This document shows positions 50,850 to 60,702 of a stretch of 64,000 nucleotides of DNA, piece after piece. Position 1 is the first letter of the stretch; the number at the start of each line of letters is the position of its first letter. Source of the stretch: Oligosphaera ethanolica (lineage in GTDB: Bacteria; Verrucomicrobiota; Lentisphaeria; Oligosphaerales; Oligosphaeraceae); contig NZ_JAUSVL010000001.1 in the NCBI RefSeq assembly GCF_030814695.1, positions 3,322,227-3,386,226 of the forward strand. Direction: 5' to 3'. The position numbers and the translations under genes are program-made. The notes under the pieces were generated by a model. It was not told where the DNA came from, made no database searches, and worked only from the letters and a program-made list of their open reading frames with translations.

Positions 50850-50986
50850 GGCGGTCCCAGGATGACAAAGCGGCGGCGGGCGGGTTGTTGTCCTCGTCTG
50901 GATATGCCGTACATTAAGGCCGTGCTGGCGATTTACGGTTTCCTCCACGAACAGGCACTGGTTCTCAGCGGCAGAAAGGCGATGCA

Positions 50987-53098
50987 ATGAAAGTGATATG
51001 TTTTGGTGACAGTCTGACGTCCTGCGGTGGCCCCGGCGGTCGTTACAGCGACATTTTGCAGGATCGTTTTCCGGAGTTGCGCATTGTCAATCGTGGCATT
51101 GGCGGGCAGACCTTTGTTGAAGCGAAGGAGCGTCTGGCGAGCGACGTATTGGCGGAGCGTCCGGACGCCGTGTTGGTTGAGTACGGCGCCAATGACTGGT
51201 GGCGTGACGAGCGGCCGCCGGCGGTGTGGGCGGCGGATCTCGCGGAAATCATTGAACGCATCCAGGCGATTGGTGCGAAGGTGGCGGTGCTGGGCGTCTT
51301 CGGGCTGTATCGCGATCCGACGAGCGGCCAGTTGCGCGAGAAGGACTACGGCAGCGACGAGCGTTCGCGGGCGTATCGCGAGCTGGAGCGCGCCGTCGCC
51401 GAGAGCCACGGCTGTCCCTACGTGGCCAATATCCAGCAGGACATCATTGACGACCGCTGCTGTTGGGGCGATCGCAATCATCCCAATGAGCACGGCAATC
51501 GCCGGGTGGCAGACCAGATAGCGCCGGTACTGACGGCGTGGTCGGGCTACCAGGAGCGGCCCGTGCGCAAGCAGCGTCTGCGGACGACTCGGGACTTCTG
51601 GGACGAAGCAGTCGCGCTGGTGCCCGCGCAGCTTGCGGCGGTTTGCGGTGAACGCCGCCTGAGCTACGGCGAGGCCGACGCTCTTGCCGGCGAGCTCGCC
51701 GTGGGGCTGCAGCGCGCTGCGGGCAAGGCCCGCCCAATGGTGGCGGTATGCCTGCCGAATAGCATGGAGTACTTCTTGCTCTACTGGGCGCTGGTGAAGA
51801 TCGGCGGTGTTATTGTGCCGATCAATCCGTGGTTGAAGGAGGATAGCCTTGATGCGATTTTAGCCACAGTCGCCCCCGATGTGCTCATTGTGCAGGGGCG
51901 CGGCGACAAGGAGATTCTGACCAGTGCCGGTAAACGGCCGGCCCTGCCGGTATTCAGCCTGGACGACGACGCGGCCTTCGGCGGCTTCGCGTCGCTGTTT
52001 GTGGCCGGTGCAAAGCCCGCTCGGGAGGACTTGCCGGAGGACTTGCCGTCGATCATCATGCACACGTCTGGCACGACGGCGGCGCCAAAGGGCGCGGTCA
52101 TGCGGCATAACGATCTGATCTTCAATGTGATGACGACTATCAATGCCCAGGGCTTCCGGCGTGGCGACATCCATCTGCTGGTCAATCCCATGTTCCACTG
52201 CACGGCGCTGTACAGTTCCCTGCCGGCGGCGGCCCACCAGCAATGCCCGGTGATCATCACGGCTGAGACGCAGCCCGATGCGCTGTTGAGCCTGGTTCAA
52301 CGCGAACGGATTACGACCTTCCTGACGGTTCCGGCCATCCTGCAACGCGTGGTGGCGTTGCCGAATCTGGCTCGTTACGACCTGAGCTCCTTGCGCGTGA
52401 TCGGTTACGCTGGCTCCTTCATGCCGGTGAAGACCGTCCGCCGTTTGCAGGAGCTCTTCCCCGAAGTCGCGTTGCATAATTTCTTCGGTTTGACCGAGAC
52501 GATTTCGGCGACGCATGTCCTGCATGGCGACGCATCGCTGGAGCGCCCCGATTCCATTGGGCGGACGCTGCCCTTTGTCACGGCGAGAATTGTGCGTGAA
52601 GACGGCAGTGACTGTGGGCCGGACGAAGTCGGCGAGCTATTGTTCGCGCGGGAGAATGTCATTGCCGGCTACTGGCGGCAGCCGGGGCGACTGGAGGAAG
52701 CGCTGGTCGAGATGGACGGCCGTCGGTGGTTCCGCACGGGCGACTTGGCCAGCAAGGATGCCGATGGCTACACTTTCATCAAAGGGCGCAAGAAGGACAT
52801 GATCATTGTTGGTGGCGAGAATGTCTTTGCGGCCGAGGTCGAGGCGGCACTGATGCTGCTGGACAAGGTCAAAGAGGCGGCGGTGAAGGGCATTCCGGCT
52901 ACGGGCGTGCGCGAATCGCTGGGCGAACTGATCAAGGCCTACGTGGTCGCTGAGCCGGACAGCGGTCTGACCGAGGTGGACCTGCGCCGGCATTGCCATA
53001 AGGTCCTGCCCTCCTACAAGATTCCCCACGTCATTACGTTTATCGATGCCTTACCGCGCAATCCTGCCGGTAAAGTGGTGAAAAATGAACTGACGTGA
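50987..53098 (+). CDS. SGNH hydrolase fused to acyl-CoA synthetase (AMP-binding)
   Basis: 703 residues; AAAGG 7 bases upstream of ATG. Residues 1 to about 185 form an SGNH/GDSL esterase: GDSL (7-10) with catalytic Ser9, Gly40, GAND (67-70) with Asn69, and DRNH (162-165) with Asp162 and His165, so the active site is complete. From about 205 an AMP-binding enzyme follows: HTSGTTAAPKG (359-369), NFFGLTE, a WFRTGDLA motif, GRKKDMIIVGGENV, and PRNPAGKVVK with the C-terminal Lys. It probably activates a fatty or aryl acid as CoA ester, perhaps after the first domain frees it from an ester. No signal peptide; a fused esterase-ligase is unusual. Confidence 0.88.
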   Translation: MKVICFGDSLTSCGGPGGRYSDILQDRFPELRIVNRGIGGQTFVEAKERLASDVLAERPDAVLVEYGANDWWRDERPPAVWAADLAEIIERIQAIGAKVAVLGVFGLYRDPTSGQLREKDYGSDERSRAYRELERAVAESHGCPYVANIQQDIIDDRCCWGDRNHPNEHGNRRVADQIAPVLTAWSGYQERPVRKQRLRTTRDFWDEAVALVPAQLAAVCGERRLSYGEADALAGELAVGLQRAAGKARPMVAVCLPNSMEYFLLYWALVKIGGVIVPINPWLKEDSLDAILATVAPDVLIVQGRGDKEILTSAGKRPALPVFSLDDDAAFGGFASLFVAGAKPAREDLPEDLPSIIMHTSGTTAAPKGAVMRHNDLIFNVMTTINAQGFRRGDIHLLVNPMFHCTALYSSLPAAAHQQCPVIITAETQPDALLSLVQRERITTFLTVPAILQRVVALPNLARYDLSSLRVIGYAGSFMPVKTVRRLQELFPEVALHNFFGLTETISATHVLHGDASLERPDSIGRTLPFVTARIVREDGSDCGPDEVGELLFARENVIAGYWRQPGRLEEALVEMDGRRWFRTGDLASKDADGYTFIKGRKKDMIIVGGENVFAAEVEAALMLLDKVKEAAVKGIPATGVRESLGELIKAYVVAEPDSGLTEVDLRRHCHKVLPSYKIPHVITFIDALPRNPAGKVVKNELT

Positions 53099-53114
53099 AG
53101 CAAGCGAGGACGCA

Positions 53115-54600
53115 ATGACGACGCGGGAGCAGCAACGAATACGGGCCTTGTGGGCGCTCAGCGTCGCGATGCTCCTGGCTATTTTCTGGCTACATCGCCG
53201 CGCCGAGCGGCAGGACGCTTCGCGTGCGGATGATGCGCGCGGCGCCCAGCAGGAAGCCGCGCGCGTTGGCGTCGTCGCACCCGTCGCGCCGGGCACTATG
53301 CCGGTCCTGCGGGACGCGGGCACCGGCGTTGCCCGTAGCCGCATTGCTCGCGTTGCCGGCAATGGCAGCTATGTGCTTGTCGCCCGTGATGCGGCGGCCC
53401 TTGCGGCATTGCGCCGCGCCCTGGTAGCCGCCGGCCTGCGGGAGCTCGGCAGCATAGAGGCATTGCGGATGCTGCGCGTGGGCGGCGAAGCCGATGCCCT
53501 GGCGCGTTTACTGGCGCAGCTGCCGGATGGAATCCGCGCGGAGGAAGACCGCGTGGTGTGGTTGCCGGAGCAGAATGTCACTGGCTGGACGGGCTACGCC
53601 GGCGTGCCCTTTCGGGACAAGCTGCTGCTGGCGATGAACATCGACCGCGAACGTAGCGATCGTGGCGATGGCGTGCTCATTGCCCTGCTGGACACGCCCT
53701 TGCTGGCGCATGCCAGTCTCGACGGCGCCAACATCAGCAGTTACGACCTTTTTGAGCTCGGTGTCGACGGCGCCTATGCGGGGCACGGCACGGCCGTGGC
53801 CTCGCTGCTGATCGGTCAGACGGCCGAGCTTGCGGGCATTGCCTCGGCGGCATCGCTGATATCGCTTCCGGTGATGTCTGGCGAGGGCGTCGGCAGCGCT
53901 TTTCAGGTCGCGGAGGCGATCTTTGCGGCGGTAGCTGCCGGTGCTGAGGTCATCTCCATGAGCCTCGGGACCTACGACGACAGCGCGGCACTGCGTGCGG
54001 CCGTGGCCTACGCCAGCGAGCATGGCGTGGTGTTGATTGCGGCGACGGGCAATGACGGCCTGGCGCAAGTCACCTACCCGGCGGCTTACGAGCAGGTGGT
54101 CGCCGTGGCCGCCGTGGATGCGCGCTGGACTCACGCTGGCTTTTCCAATAGCGGCGATGCCGTGGACATTGCTGCGCCGGGCGTCGGCATCGATGTGGCG
54201 GGAAGTGATGGCGTTGGCAATGAGGCCTTTTCGGGCACTTCGGCGGCGGTGCCCTGCGTCAGTGGCGCCCTGGCTTGCGTGTTGGCGGATGAGCCCGCTT
54301 TGTCCGCGCAGGACGCCATGGCGCTGTTGTTGGCGTATAGCAACGACAATGGCGCGGCTGGCGCGGACCCGCTATATGGCGAAGGCGTGCTCGCCTACGA
54401 CCGCGTCGTCGAGCGCGATCAGCCGGGTATCTATGACGCTGCTGCAGCCGGTCATGCCGCGTTGTATGCGGATGCCACGGCGGGTTTTCTGCCGATACAG
54501 ATATCGGCGCAGAACCGCGGCACCGAGCCGTTGCCGCAACTGCTGCTGACCGTGGTGCTTGCTGGCCGCGAGACGGTCTTTACCCGGAAGTTTGAGGGGT
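53115..54600 (+). pseudogene. Subtilase (S8) gene, 5' part, split by an IS element
   Basis: About 495 codons remain. An N-terminal membrane anchor (ALWALSVAMLLAIFWL) is followed by a propeptide-like part and the S8 domain with its full triad: Asp193 (IALLDTPL), His224 (AGHGTAVAS), Ser376 (FSGTSAAVP), and the oxyanion Asn313 (ATGNDG). The catalytic domain is whole; what is lost is the downstream beta-sandwich tail. Near 54598 host coding stops and IS sequence adds a few unrelated residues before a stop at 54647, so a truncated but possibly active protease could still be made. The rest of the gene is at about 56430-56648, in the same phase. Confidence 0.8.
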
Positions 54601-54656
54601 TTTCAACACAATCGTGCCTAATTTTCTTTTTTTTGCTCGAAATGTAGTCTAGATAC

Positions 54657-54684
54657 TTGACAAAAATTTGTGTTATATTATTTT
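54657..54684 (+). promoter_or_regulatory. Promoter of the IS transposase
   Basis: TTGACA (54657-54662) is followed after 16 bases by TATTTT (54679-54684), 33 bases before the likely ATG. Confidence 0.5.
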
Positions 54685-54717
54685 CTATCTGTACTTAAGT
54701 ATTGTAGGCTAGTTAAA

Positions 54718-56385
54718 ATGGGGCAGACTATGAAATACCGGGTTCAGCAATTCAAGAAGACGCAGCACGGGAAAATCTACCATTATTCTTGGATCGGGTA
54801 CAGCTACCGGACAGCGAAGGGCACGCCTACCTTCAAGCGTGTGGCCAGTTTGGCTGGGCTTCCTCCCGAAGCGGTCAAGGCCATCAGCAACTCTCTTTCG
54901 TCAAATGGCGAATCCAGTGACACCAATCTCAAGGTCGAGTTTTTGTCGGCCATTCCGCTTGGCGCGGAGGCCGTGGCGCATCACTTTGCTGATGAACTAG
55001 GCATCCTTGACGCGCTGGCTTGCCTGCCCGAACGGGATCGAAAAGTGGTTCTCGCCTTGATCCTTGATCGAGTCGTGGAGGCCTTTCCGCATTCCCGGAA
55101 GTCGCTGTTTGAAAACCTGCCAGGCAGCGGTCTGTCCCGGGTATGCGGTTTGGACGACGAGGATATCAAGCTGGAGCAGATGTATTATGCTCTGGATCAT
55201 TTGTTTCCCTGCCAGGATACCATCGAACACTATCTGTTCAAACGGAATCATCCGAACCAATCGCGCATGTTCCTGTACGACATCACCAGCAGTTATTTTG
55301 AGGGCAATGCGTGCCCGCTGGAGGCTTTCGGCTACAATCGTGATCACAAGCAAGGCAAGAAGCAAATCGTCATCGGCATGCTCACCGACCAGGCTGGCTG
55401 TCCCGTAAGTGTGGAGGTCTTCGAAGGAAACACCAGCGACCAAAGCACCGTCATGGACAGAATTGACTCGATGAGGAAAAAGTTCGGGATCGAGGAAATG
55501 GTCTTCATTGGAGATCGGGGCATGCTGACGCGGGCGAGACGCAACGACCTGACTGCCAGGGAATATGAGAAAATCAAGTACATCACGGCCTTGAGTCGCG
55601 ACGAGTTCACCCGCTTTGTCGAGGATGACGATCACCCGTTGCAGCTGTCTTTGTTTGACCGCACCAGGCTGGTGCAAGTGTCGCATGACGGAATCAACTA
55701 TGTGCTATCCTACAACCCCGAGTTGGAGGAACGCAACTGCGCCGACCGCGATAGAATGCTCGAAAAAACGGAGGCCGTCCTCAAAGGTATTGAAGCCAGT
55801 GTGCAAAAAGGGCGTCTGCGTCAGGAAAAACTCATCGCCAAAAGGTTGTTCTCCAAGTTCGACAAATGGAAATGCGCGCGCTTCTTCGATGTCGACTATG
55901 GCGAAGGACGTTTCAGCTATCGCCGCAAGGACGAACTCATTGAGTCCTACCGCGCCATGGACGGCTTCTATGTGTTTACCACCGATATCCTGGACATAAG
56001 CGCCGAGCAGACACGGGATGAATACCGTGGACTTCAGCAAGTGGAACAGACCTTTCGAACCATGAAGACGACGGATATCTTCATGCGCCCCATTCGTCTG
56101 TGGAATCCGGAGCGGGTCAAGGCGCACATTTTTGTCTGCATGCTGGCATACATGATCATCTGGAAGGCCCGCCACAAACTGGCGGAATTCACGGAGCCGC
56201 AAGGAGACCTGCGTGTTTCATTGCAAACGGCCTGGAGCAAGCTGGGCGAGCTGCAAATAGGGAAAATCAAGTTGGGAGACGAAGTCCATGAGCAGTTGAG
56301 CCAGCCGGAGGCTCAATGCCGGCAGCTACTCAAGCTGGCCGGATTGAGCGCATCCGCCATCAGCAAAAGTTTCCTACGTGGGTAG
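54718..56385 (+). CDS. IS1634-family transposase
   Basis: 555 residues from ATG 54718 (ATG 54730 is an alternative). DDE residues can be placed: first Asp in FLYDITSSYFEG, second Asp in MVFIGDRGMLT, Glu in YRGLQQVEQTFRTMKTTDI. The stretches GYNRDHKQGKKQIVIGMLTD and RPIRLWNPERVKAHIFVCMLAYMI are typical of the IS1634 (IS1549) group. It appears intact, so the element may be active. No second copy occurs in this window. Confidence 0.93.
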   Translation: MGQTMKYRVQQFKKTQHGKIYHYSWIGYSYRTAKGTPTFKRVASLAGLPPEAVKAISNSLSSNGESSDTNLKVEFLSAIPLGAEAVAHHFADELGILDALACLPERDRKVVLALILDRVVEAFPHSRKSLFENLPGSGLSRVCGLDDEDIKLEQMYYALDHLFPCQDTIEHYLFKRNHPNQSRMFLYDITSSYFEGNACPLEAFGYNRDHKQGKKQIVIGMLTDQAGCPVSVEVFEGNTSDQSTVMDRIDSMRKKFGIEEMVFIGDRGMLTRARRNDLTAREYEKIKYITALSRDEFTRFVEDDDHPLQLSLFDRTRLVQVSHDGINYVLSYNPELEERNCADRDRMLEKTEAVLKGIEASVQKGRLRQEKLIAKRLFSKFDKWKCARFFDVDYGEGRFSYRRKDELIESYRAMDGFYVFTTDILDISAEQTRDEYRGLQQVEQTFRTMKTTDIFMRPIRLWNPERVKAHIFVCMLAYMIIWKARHKLAEFTEPQGDLRVSLQTAWSKLGELQIGKIKLGDEVHEQLSQPEAQCRQLLKLAGLSASAISKSFLRG

Positions 56386-56425
56386 AGCGAAATTTCGCTG
56401 AAATTTCCCCGACCCACGCAGGAAA
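56370..56425. repeat. Hairpin at the 3' end of the transposase gene
   Basis: TTTCCTACGTGGGT (56370-56383) and ACCCACGCAGGAAA (56412-56425) are inverted with one mismatch. Between them are two GAAATTTC/GAAATTT stretches. It spans the transposase stop and may be a terminator that shields the element or part of the IS end. Confidence 0.6.
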
Positions 56426-56429
56426 TCAC

Positions 56430-56648
56430 GGCGAGGCCCTCAAACTTCCGTTTACCTTCACGGATGTCCAGCCGGGACAGGTCGTAAGCGATGTCGTGTC
56501 CGTGGACCTGGAGGTCATTCAGGGCGGCCAGGCGCTGATTCTCGAAAGCATCGTGAGTACCCCCGGCGTCGAGGACAGCAAGCCCGGCAATGAGACTCGG
56601 CGCTCGGTCATTGCCATGCCCGAGCCAGCGGACACCGCTGGCGATTAG
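56430..56648 (+). pseudogene. Subtilase gene, 3' part, beyond the IS
   Basis: A frame in the same phase as the 5' part gives LKLPFTFTDVQPGQVVSDVVSVDL followed by about 45 residues to a stop at 56648. The content (beta-rich, Thr/Val/Asp) suits the beta-sandwich tail found after S8 domains. It has no start of its own other than codons in IS sequence. It ends four bases inside the stop region of the convergent GHL10-type gene. Confidence 0.6.
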
Positions 56649-59119
56649 CGCTTGGGCGCGGGTACGGGCCACGACGTGGCGCCGAGGCTGAGCATTGGCA
56701 GGCAGCCCAAGGCGTTACGGTCGTAATCGAAGACCATGAAGCCGCGGAGGCCAGCTTGGCGCACAACGGCGATCTGCTCGGAGAATTTGACTGCGTCGCC
56801 GGGCGTTTTCCAGCAACTCATGCCGATGCCGGGGTATAGCGGTACCTTATGCGCCCAGGCAGACTGGCGTCGGCAGAGGTTCTGGAATTCGAGATTGCTG
56901 TCACGGTAATTCATTGGGCAGACGAAATCCAGCCAGTCGCGTTCGCACCACATGGACCAGTCCTGGCCGATGTCATCACGGCACGTTGGCCAGTTGCTGA
57001 AGACCGCTGCGGAGATTTGGATATTCGGGCGGACCTTTTTAGCCTGTGCGTGGACTTGCTGGACCACCGTGTTGATGGCGTCGCGGCGGAATTGCAGCCA
57101 TTGCGCGCGCAGGTCGTCATTGCTGCGCAGGTCCTGCGGCCAGTTGTCGACGACGGTGCCGATGCGTTGTTGGAAGCGCTCGCGACAGCCATCGCAGAAA
57201 CAGCCATCTTGTCCGGGGTAGCGGATGTAGTCGAAGTGGATGCCGTCGAGTGTGGGGTAGTTGCGGACCAGCTCGACCATCGCGTCGATTTCCTGCTGTT
57301 GGTTGATGGGGTTTGACGGGCAGAGCCAGCGAGGATTTTCCGTGCCGTCGTAGCTCTTCTGAGTGCGTTTTTGTGCGACAAGGGCGTCGATGACTTCTTT
57401 GCTGGCGCGTGACCCGCAGTTCCAGTTGACTTTCCAGACGTGGCATTTGACGCCGTATTTAGCGCAGGCGCTGAGGCATTGGGCGACTTGGTCGCCGCTG
57501 GTGGCGACGCTCTTGTCCGGCGTGAGGACTTTACTGGGGTAGAAGCTGGTCGCGCCCCAGAGCATATTCGGCGCGATGGCGTTGAAGCCGTGGTCGGCCA
57601 GGAATTTGATGGCTTCGTCCCAAGTTTTGCCGGGCAATCCGAAGGCGCTGTGGCACCAGAAGCCGCGGAAGTCGTCAGCCTGGCTGGGCTGGATGCGGCA
57701 CCACGCGGCGAGGGCGCGGTCACTGGCCTGGCTGCTCAAGGCGATGCCGTCCTGCCAGTTGCCGGCGGCGAGGGCGTCCAGGGCCTGTTGGCGGAGAGTG
57801 TTGGCGGCGGCCAAGTCGGCTTTGGCGGCGGCGTTGGCATTTGCCGGCATGGCGGCTGAGAGGGCGGCGAAATCGTGATGGCGGCCGATGACGCCGATGC
57901 GCGCGAATTCGGCGCGTGCGGCTTGTTCCCACAGTTTGGGCGCGAGGTGGCCGATGACGGCCATAAGGAATTGCCGCTTGCTGTTTTCCTGTGGGTTGTT
58001 CCAGACATGGCCGACGAAGGCGCCGTTGGGGGTGACGACCACGGCTGGCTGGCCGCTGTCGCTGCCGTCGGTGTTGCGCCAGGTTGCGATGATTTGGCCG
58101 GCGGTCATGGCCTTGACGATGTTGCTGTGGGGCGAGGTCTGTGGGGCGAAATCCGGTTGGCCGGGCAGTCGCGCCGGCGTAGCCTGGAAGCCCATGTAAC
58201 CACCGGCTGCTTCGGCGCGCTGCCAGCTACTGTCTGTGATGCCGAGCAGTTCGGCGATGCCGGGAGCCAGCGAGTAGCAGGCGATGATTTTGCCGCCGCG
58301 GGCCGCATACTGCTGCAGGAGCGCCAGCGCGTCGTCGGGCATGCGCGGATTGTAGGGCAGCACGACGATGCTGGGGGTCTCCAGCATGGCGGCGTTGAGA
58401 TCGAGGTCGGACAACGTAGCGCAGGCGATGTTCAGTGCGTCCACGGTGCTGCTGAAGGACGCCGCGTAGCTGCTGTAGCCCTTTGACTCGGGATTGTTAG
58501 CATGGATGTTCGATTCGGCGCGTACGACGATGATGTCTGGATTGCTGCCGACGATCGCCAGATTGGCGATGGCTGCGACGCTGTCTTGGTTGTCGCCGCG
58601 CCAGAACGAGATGCGGATGGCGTCAATGTGTTCCCAGCCGGCGGGGCTGCCTTCGATGCCGGTTTTGGCCTTGTCGATGACGACGCGGTTCCATTGGTCC
58701 GTGTACTGGGTATCGAAGCTGGTGGCGTACCAGCCATCGCCGCTGCGGAAATAGATGCGCATGCTATCGATGGGCGCGACGTCGCGGCAGAAGACATCGA
58801 ACTGGATGCCGCGGGCGCTGGCCAGGTCGAGTTTGACGGCGATGTCCCAGCTGGCGCGCGAGTGCGTCGTGCCGGCCAAATTGATGGGCAGGCGTGCGTA
58901 GCCGGCGTGCCCTGCGGGGCCGGCCTGCCAGAAGACCGGCAGCGAACCCTCCATGGGCGCGAAGAGCGCGGCTAGGGCCTCGGACGACGCATCGCTGGGT
59001 AAGATGGCGCGCATATCAGCGGGCATTGCCGGCGGCGGCGGGAATGGCGCTGGCGCTTGCTGGGCGATGGCGGCGACGCAGACGCTGAACATAAGCAAGG
59101 ACAGGACTTTGCTGATCAT
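56645..59119 (-). CDS. Secreted glycosyl hydrolase-like 10 (GHL10/DUF187) protein
   Basis: 824 residues. GGAGG 5 bases before ATG 59119; signal peptide MISKVLSLLMFSVCVAAIAQ. Residues about 40-215 look like a beta-sandwich binding domain; about 220-400 resemble a ThuA/glutamine-amidotransferase-like or beta-galactosidase trimerisation-like flavodoxin fold (SIVVLPYNPRMPDDALALLQQYAARGGKIIACY). From about 500 the GHL10 barrel begins: NAIAPNMLWG, YPTLDGIHFDYIRYPG, FCDGCRERF, ISAAVFSNW, and FVCPMNYRDS. Members are thought to cleave polysaccharide or peptidoglycan-type chains; activity is unproven here. Confidence 0.8.
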   Translation of the reverse strand: MISKVLSLLMFSVCVAAIAQQAPAPFPPPPAMPADMRAILPSDASSEALAALFAPMEGSLPVFWQAGPAGHAGYARLPINLAGTTHSRASWDIAVKLDLASARGIQFDVFCRDVAPIDSMRIYFRSGDGWYATSFDTQYTDQWNRVVIDKAKTGIEGSPAGWEHIDAIRISFWRGDNQDSVAAIANLAIVGSNPDIIVVRAESNIHANNPESKGYSSYAASFSSTVDALNIACATLSDLDLNAAMLETPSIVVLPYNPRMPDDALALLQQYAARGGKIIACYSLAPGIAELLGITDSSWQRAEAAGGYMGFQATPARLPGQPDFAPQTSPHSNIVKAMTAGQIIATWRNTDGSDSGQPAVVVTPNGAFVGHVWNNPQENSKRQFLMAVIGHLAPKLWEQAARAEFARIGVIGRHHDFAALSAAMPANANAAAKADLAAANTLRQQALDALAAGNWQDGIALSSQASDRALAAWCRIQPSQADDFRGFWCHSAFGLPGKTWDEAIKFLADHGFNAIAPNMLWGATSFYPSKVLTPDKSVATSGDQVAQCLSACAKYGVKCHVWKVNWNCGSRASKEVIDALVAQKRTQKSYDGTENPRWLCPSNPINQQQEIDAMVELVRNYPTLDGIHFDYIRYPGQDGCFCDGCRERFQQRIGTVVDNWPQDLRSNDDLRAQWLQFRRDAINTVVQQVHAQAKKVRPNIQISAAVFSNWPTCRDDIGQDWSMWCERDWLDFVCPMNYRDSNLEFQNLCRRQSAWAHKVPLYPGIGMSCWKTPGDAVKFSEQIAVVRQAGLRGFMVFDYDRNALGCLPMLSLGATSWPVPAPKR

Positions 59120-59256
59120 GAAGGCCTCCGATGGGTGTGTGGGACGCTGGGTTGTGGCCGGAAAGGCCAGAAACTAGGAACATCACGGGATGAACATACG
59201 GGTGAAACATAGTATATGGCACGGATTCGCGCTTGCGCCCTTCCGTTGTTGAAAAC

Positions 59257-60687
59257 TTACAGCCCCAGCTGTTTCATGCGTCGCCAGATGGTCGTGCGGT
59301 CGACGCCGAGACGCCGGGCCAGTTTACTGCGATTGCCGCCGCATTCGGCGAGCAGCGCCTTGAAGGCTTCCGGGCTGTCAGGCATGGCGTTGCTTTTGGC
59401 GTCATCCAGGCGTGGGTGGTCGGCAGCGTTGTTGGTGGTTTTGGCGAGGCGCTGCTTATCGGGACAATAGGCGTGTCTTAGTTCGACCATGCGTAATTCC
59501 ATGGGCAGATCGAAGAGCCCGATGAGCTTGTCTCGGCAAGTAACGAAGGCGTGTTCGATGGCATTTTCCAGTTCGCGGACATTGCCTGGCCAGCAGTAGT
59601 CCATCAGGCAATGCAGGGCCTCGTTGTCCACGCCGGCGATAGTGCGGCCAGTGATGCGATTGAAGTGCTCAATGAAGTGCGTTACGAGCAGGGGCAAGTC
59701 GCCCTTGCGTTCGCGCAGTGACGGCAACAGAATGGGGAAGACCCTGATGCGGTAATAGAGGTCTTCACGAAATTGACCGTCAAGTACCATCTGATGCAGA
59801 TCGCGGTGGGTCGCGCAGATGACGCGAATGTCAACATGGTGCGGTTTGGAATCACCGACCCGTTCGAACGTGCGTTCTTGCAGTACGCGGAGGAGTTTGA
59901 GTTGGCTGAGGAGGCTGATGTCGCCAATTTCGTCGAGGAAGATGGTGCCGCCATTGGCAAGTTCAAAACGGCCGGGTTTGTCCTGCACTGCGCCGGTGAA
60001 AGCGCCCTTGACATGGCCGAAGAGTTCGCTCTCCAGGAGTGTTTCGGAGAGCGCTGAACAGTTGACGCGGACCAATGGCTGGTCACGCCGGGCGCTCGCG
60101 TGGTGGATGGCTTCAGCGACGCGTTCCTTGCCCGTGCCCGTTTCGCCATGCAGTAGCACGGTCGCATCGGATGCCGCAGCCAGGTGAATGCTGCGATAGA
60201 CGTCCTGCATGGCGCTACTTCTGCCGGTCAGCCCAGGTGGTGGCTCGTGGAGGAGTTCTTTTTCGCCGAGGACGCTGAGTTGCTGTTCCAGGCGTTTGAC
60301 CTTGCGCAAGTCCGTAAAGCACTCAACGAGGCCTTTGATAGTGCCGTGTTGGTCGCGGATGACGCCGACATTGCGGAGCACGGGCAGGAAGCTGCCGTCG
60401 GCGCTGCGGATTTCACATTCGATGCTGCGTTCATCGAGTTCGCCGCGAAGCATTGGGCACTCGTCGGGGAGTTTGCGTGGGTCGCCGCACTGATTGCAGT
60501 GGAGGATGTTGCAGGGTTTGCCGCAAACGCGGTCGTGGGTGAGGCCGGTGAGTCGTTCCATCATGCGGTTCCAAGCGCGGATGTGGCCACGTGCGTCCAC
60601 GACCATAACGCCGTCGGGGATGGTTCTGAGGAGGATGTCAGCGGAAAGCCAGTCGAGGTCGGTCAGGGAGTCGGGGCATCTGTTCAT
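59257..60687 (-). CDS. Sigma-54-dependent transcriptional activator with PAS domain
   Basis: 476 residues from ATG 60687. A TTG start at 60816 would add 43 residues, but would place the TGTTGCA repeats inside the gene. A PAS domain at about 12-120 has Cys residues (KPCNILHCNQCG, and ECPMLRGEL) that could hold a metal or sense redox. The AAA+ domain has Walker A GETGTGKE, the sigma-54 contact loop ESELFGHVKGAFTGA, Walker B GTIFLDEIGD, and an Arg finger region. A Fis-type HTH ends the protein (NRSKLARRLGVDRTTIWRRMKQLGL). It controls sigma-54 promoters; the target may be the divergent thioredoxin-efflux operon, though I find no clear -24/-12 site there. Confidence 0.93.
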   Translation of the reverse strand: MNRCPDSLTDLDWLSADILLRTIPDGVMVVDARGHIRAWNRMMERLTGLTHDRVCGKPCNILHCNQCGDPRKLPDECPMLRGELDERSIECEIRSADGSFLPVLRNVGVIRDQHGTIKGLVECFTDLRKVKRLEQQLSVLGEKELLHEPPPGLTGRSSAMQDVYRSIHLAAASDATVLLHGETGTGKERVAEAIHHASARRDQPLVRVNCSALSETLLESELFGHVKGAFTGAVQDKPGRFELANGGTIFLDEIGDISLLSQLKLLRVLQERTFERVGDSKPHHVDIRVICATHRDLHQMVLDGQFREDLYYRIRVFPILLPSLRERKGDLPLLVTHFIEHFNRITGRTIAGVDNEALHCLMDYCWPGNVRELENAIEHAFVTCRDKLIGLFDLPMELRMVELRHAYCPDKQRLAKTTNNAADHPRLDDAKSNAMPDSPEAFKALLAECGGNRSKLARRLGVDRTTIWRRMKQLGL

Positions 60688-60702
60688 GGGTGTGGGACCT
60701 GG

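Larger units (their letters stand above)
54599..56436 (+). mobile_element. IS1634-like (IS4 superfamily) insertion sequence
   Basis: About 1.84 kb; ends not exactly placed. Inside lie one transposase gene, a promoter and a 3' hairpin. The flanks carry a perfect 14-bp inverted repeat, CGGAAGTTTGAGGG at 54585-54598 and its complement at 56437-56450, which may be the element ends or part of them; no direct target duplication could be recognised. AT-rich sequence at the left end differs clearly from the GC-rich host. The element splits a subtilase gene, with both parts in the same phase. Confidence 0.7.

Noticed and set aside
54585-56450. Target-site duplication of the IS1634-like element
   Set aside because: The matching 14-mers are inverted, not direct; no convincing direct repeat was found, so none is reported.
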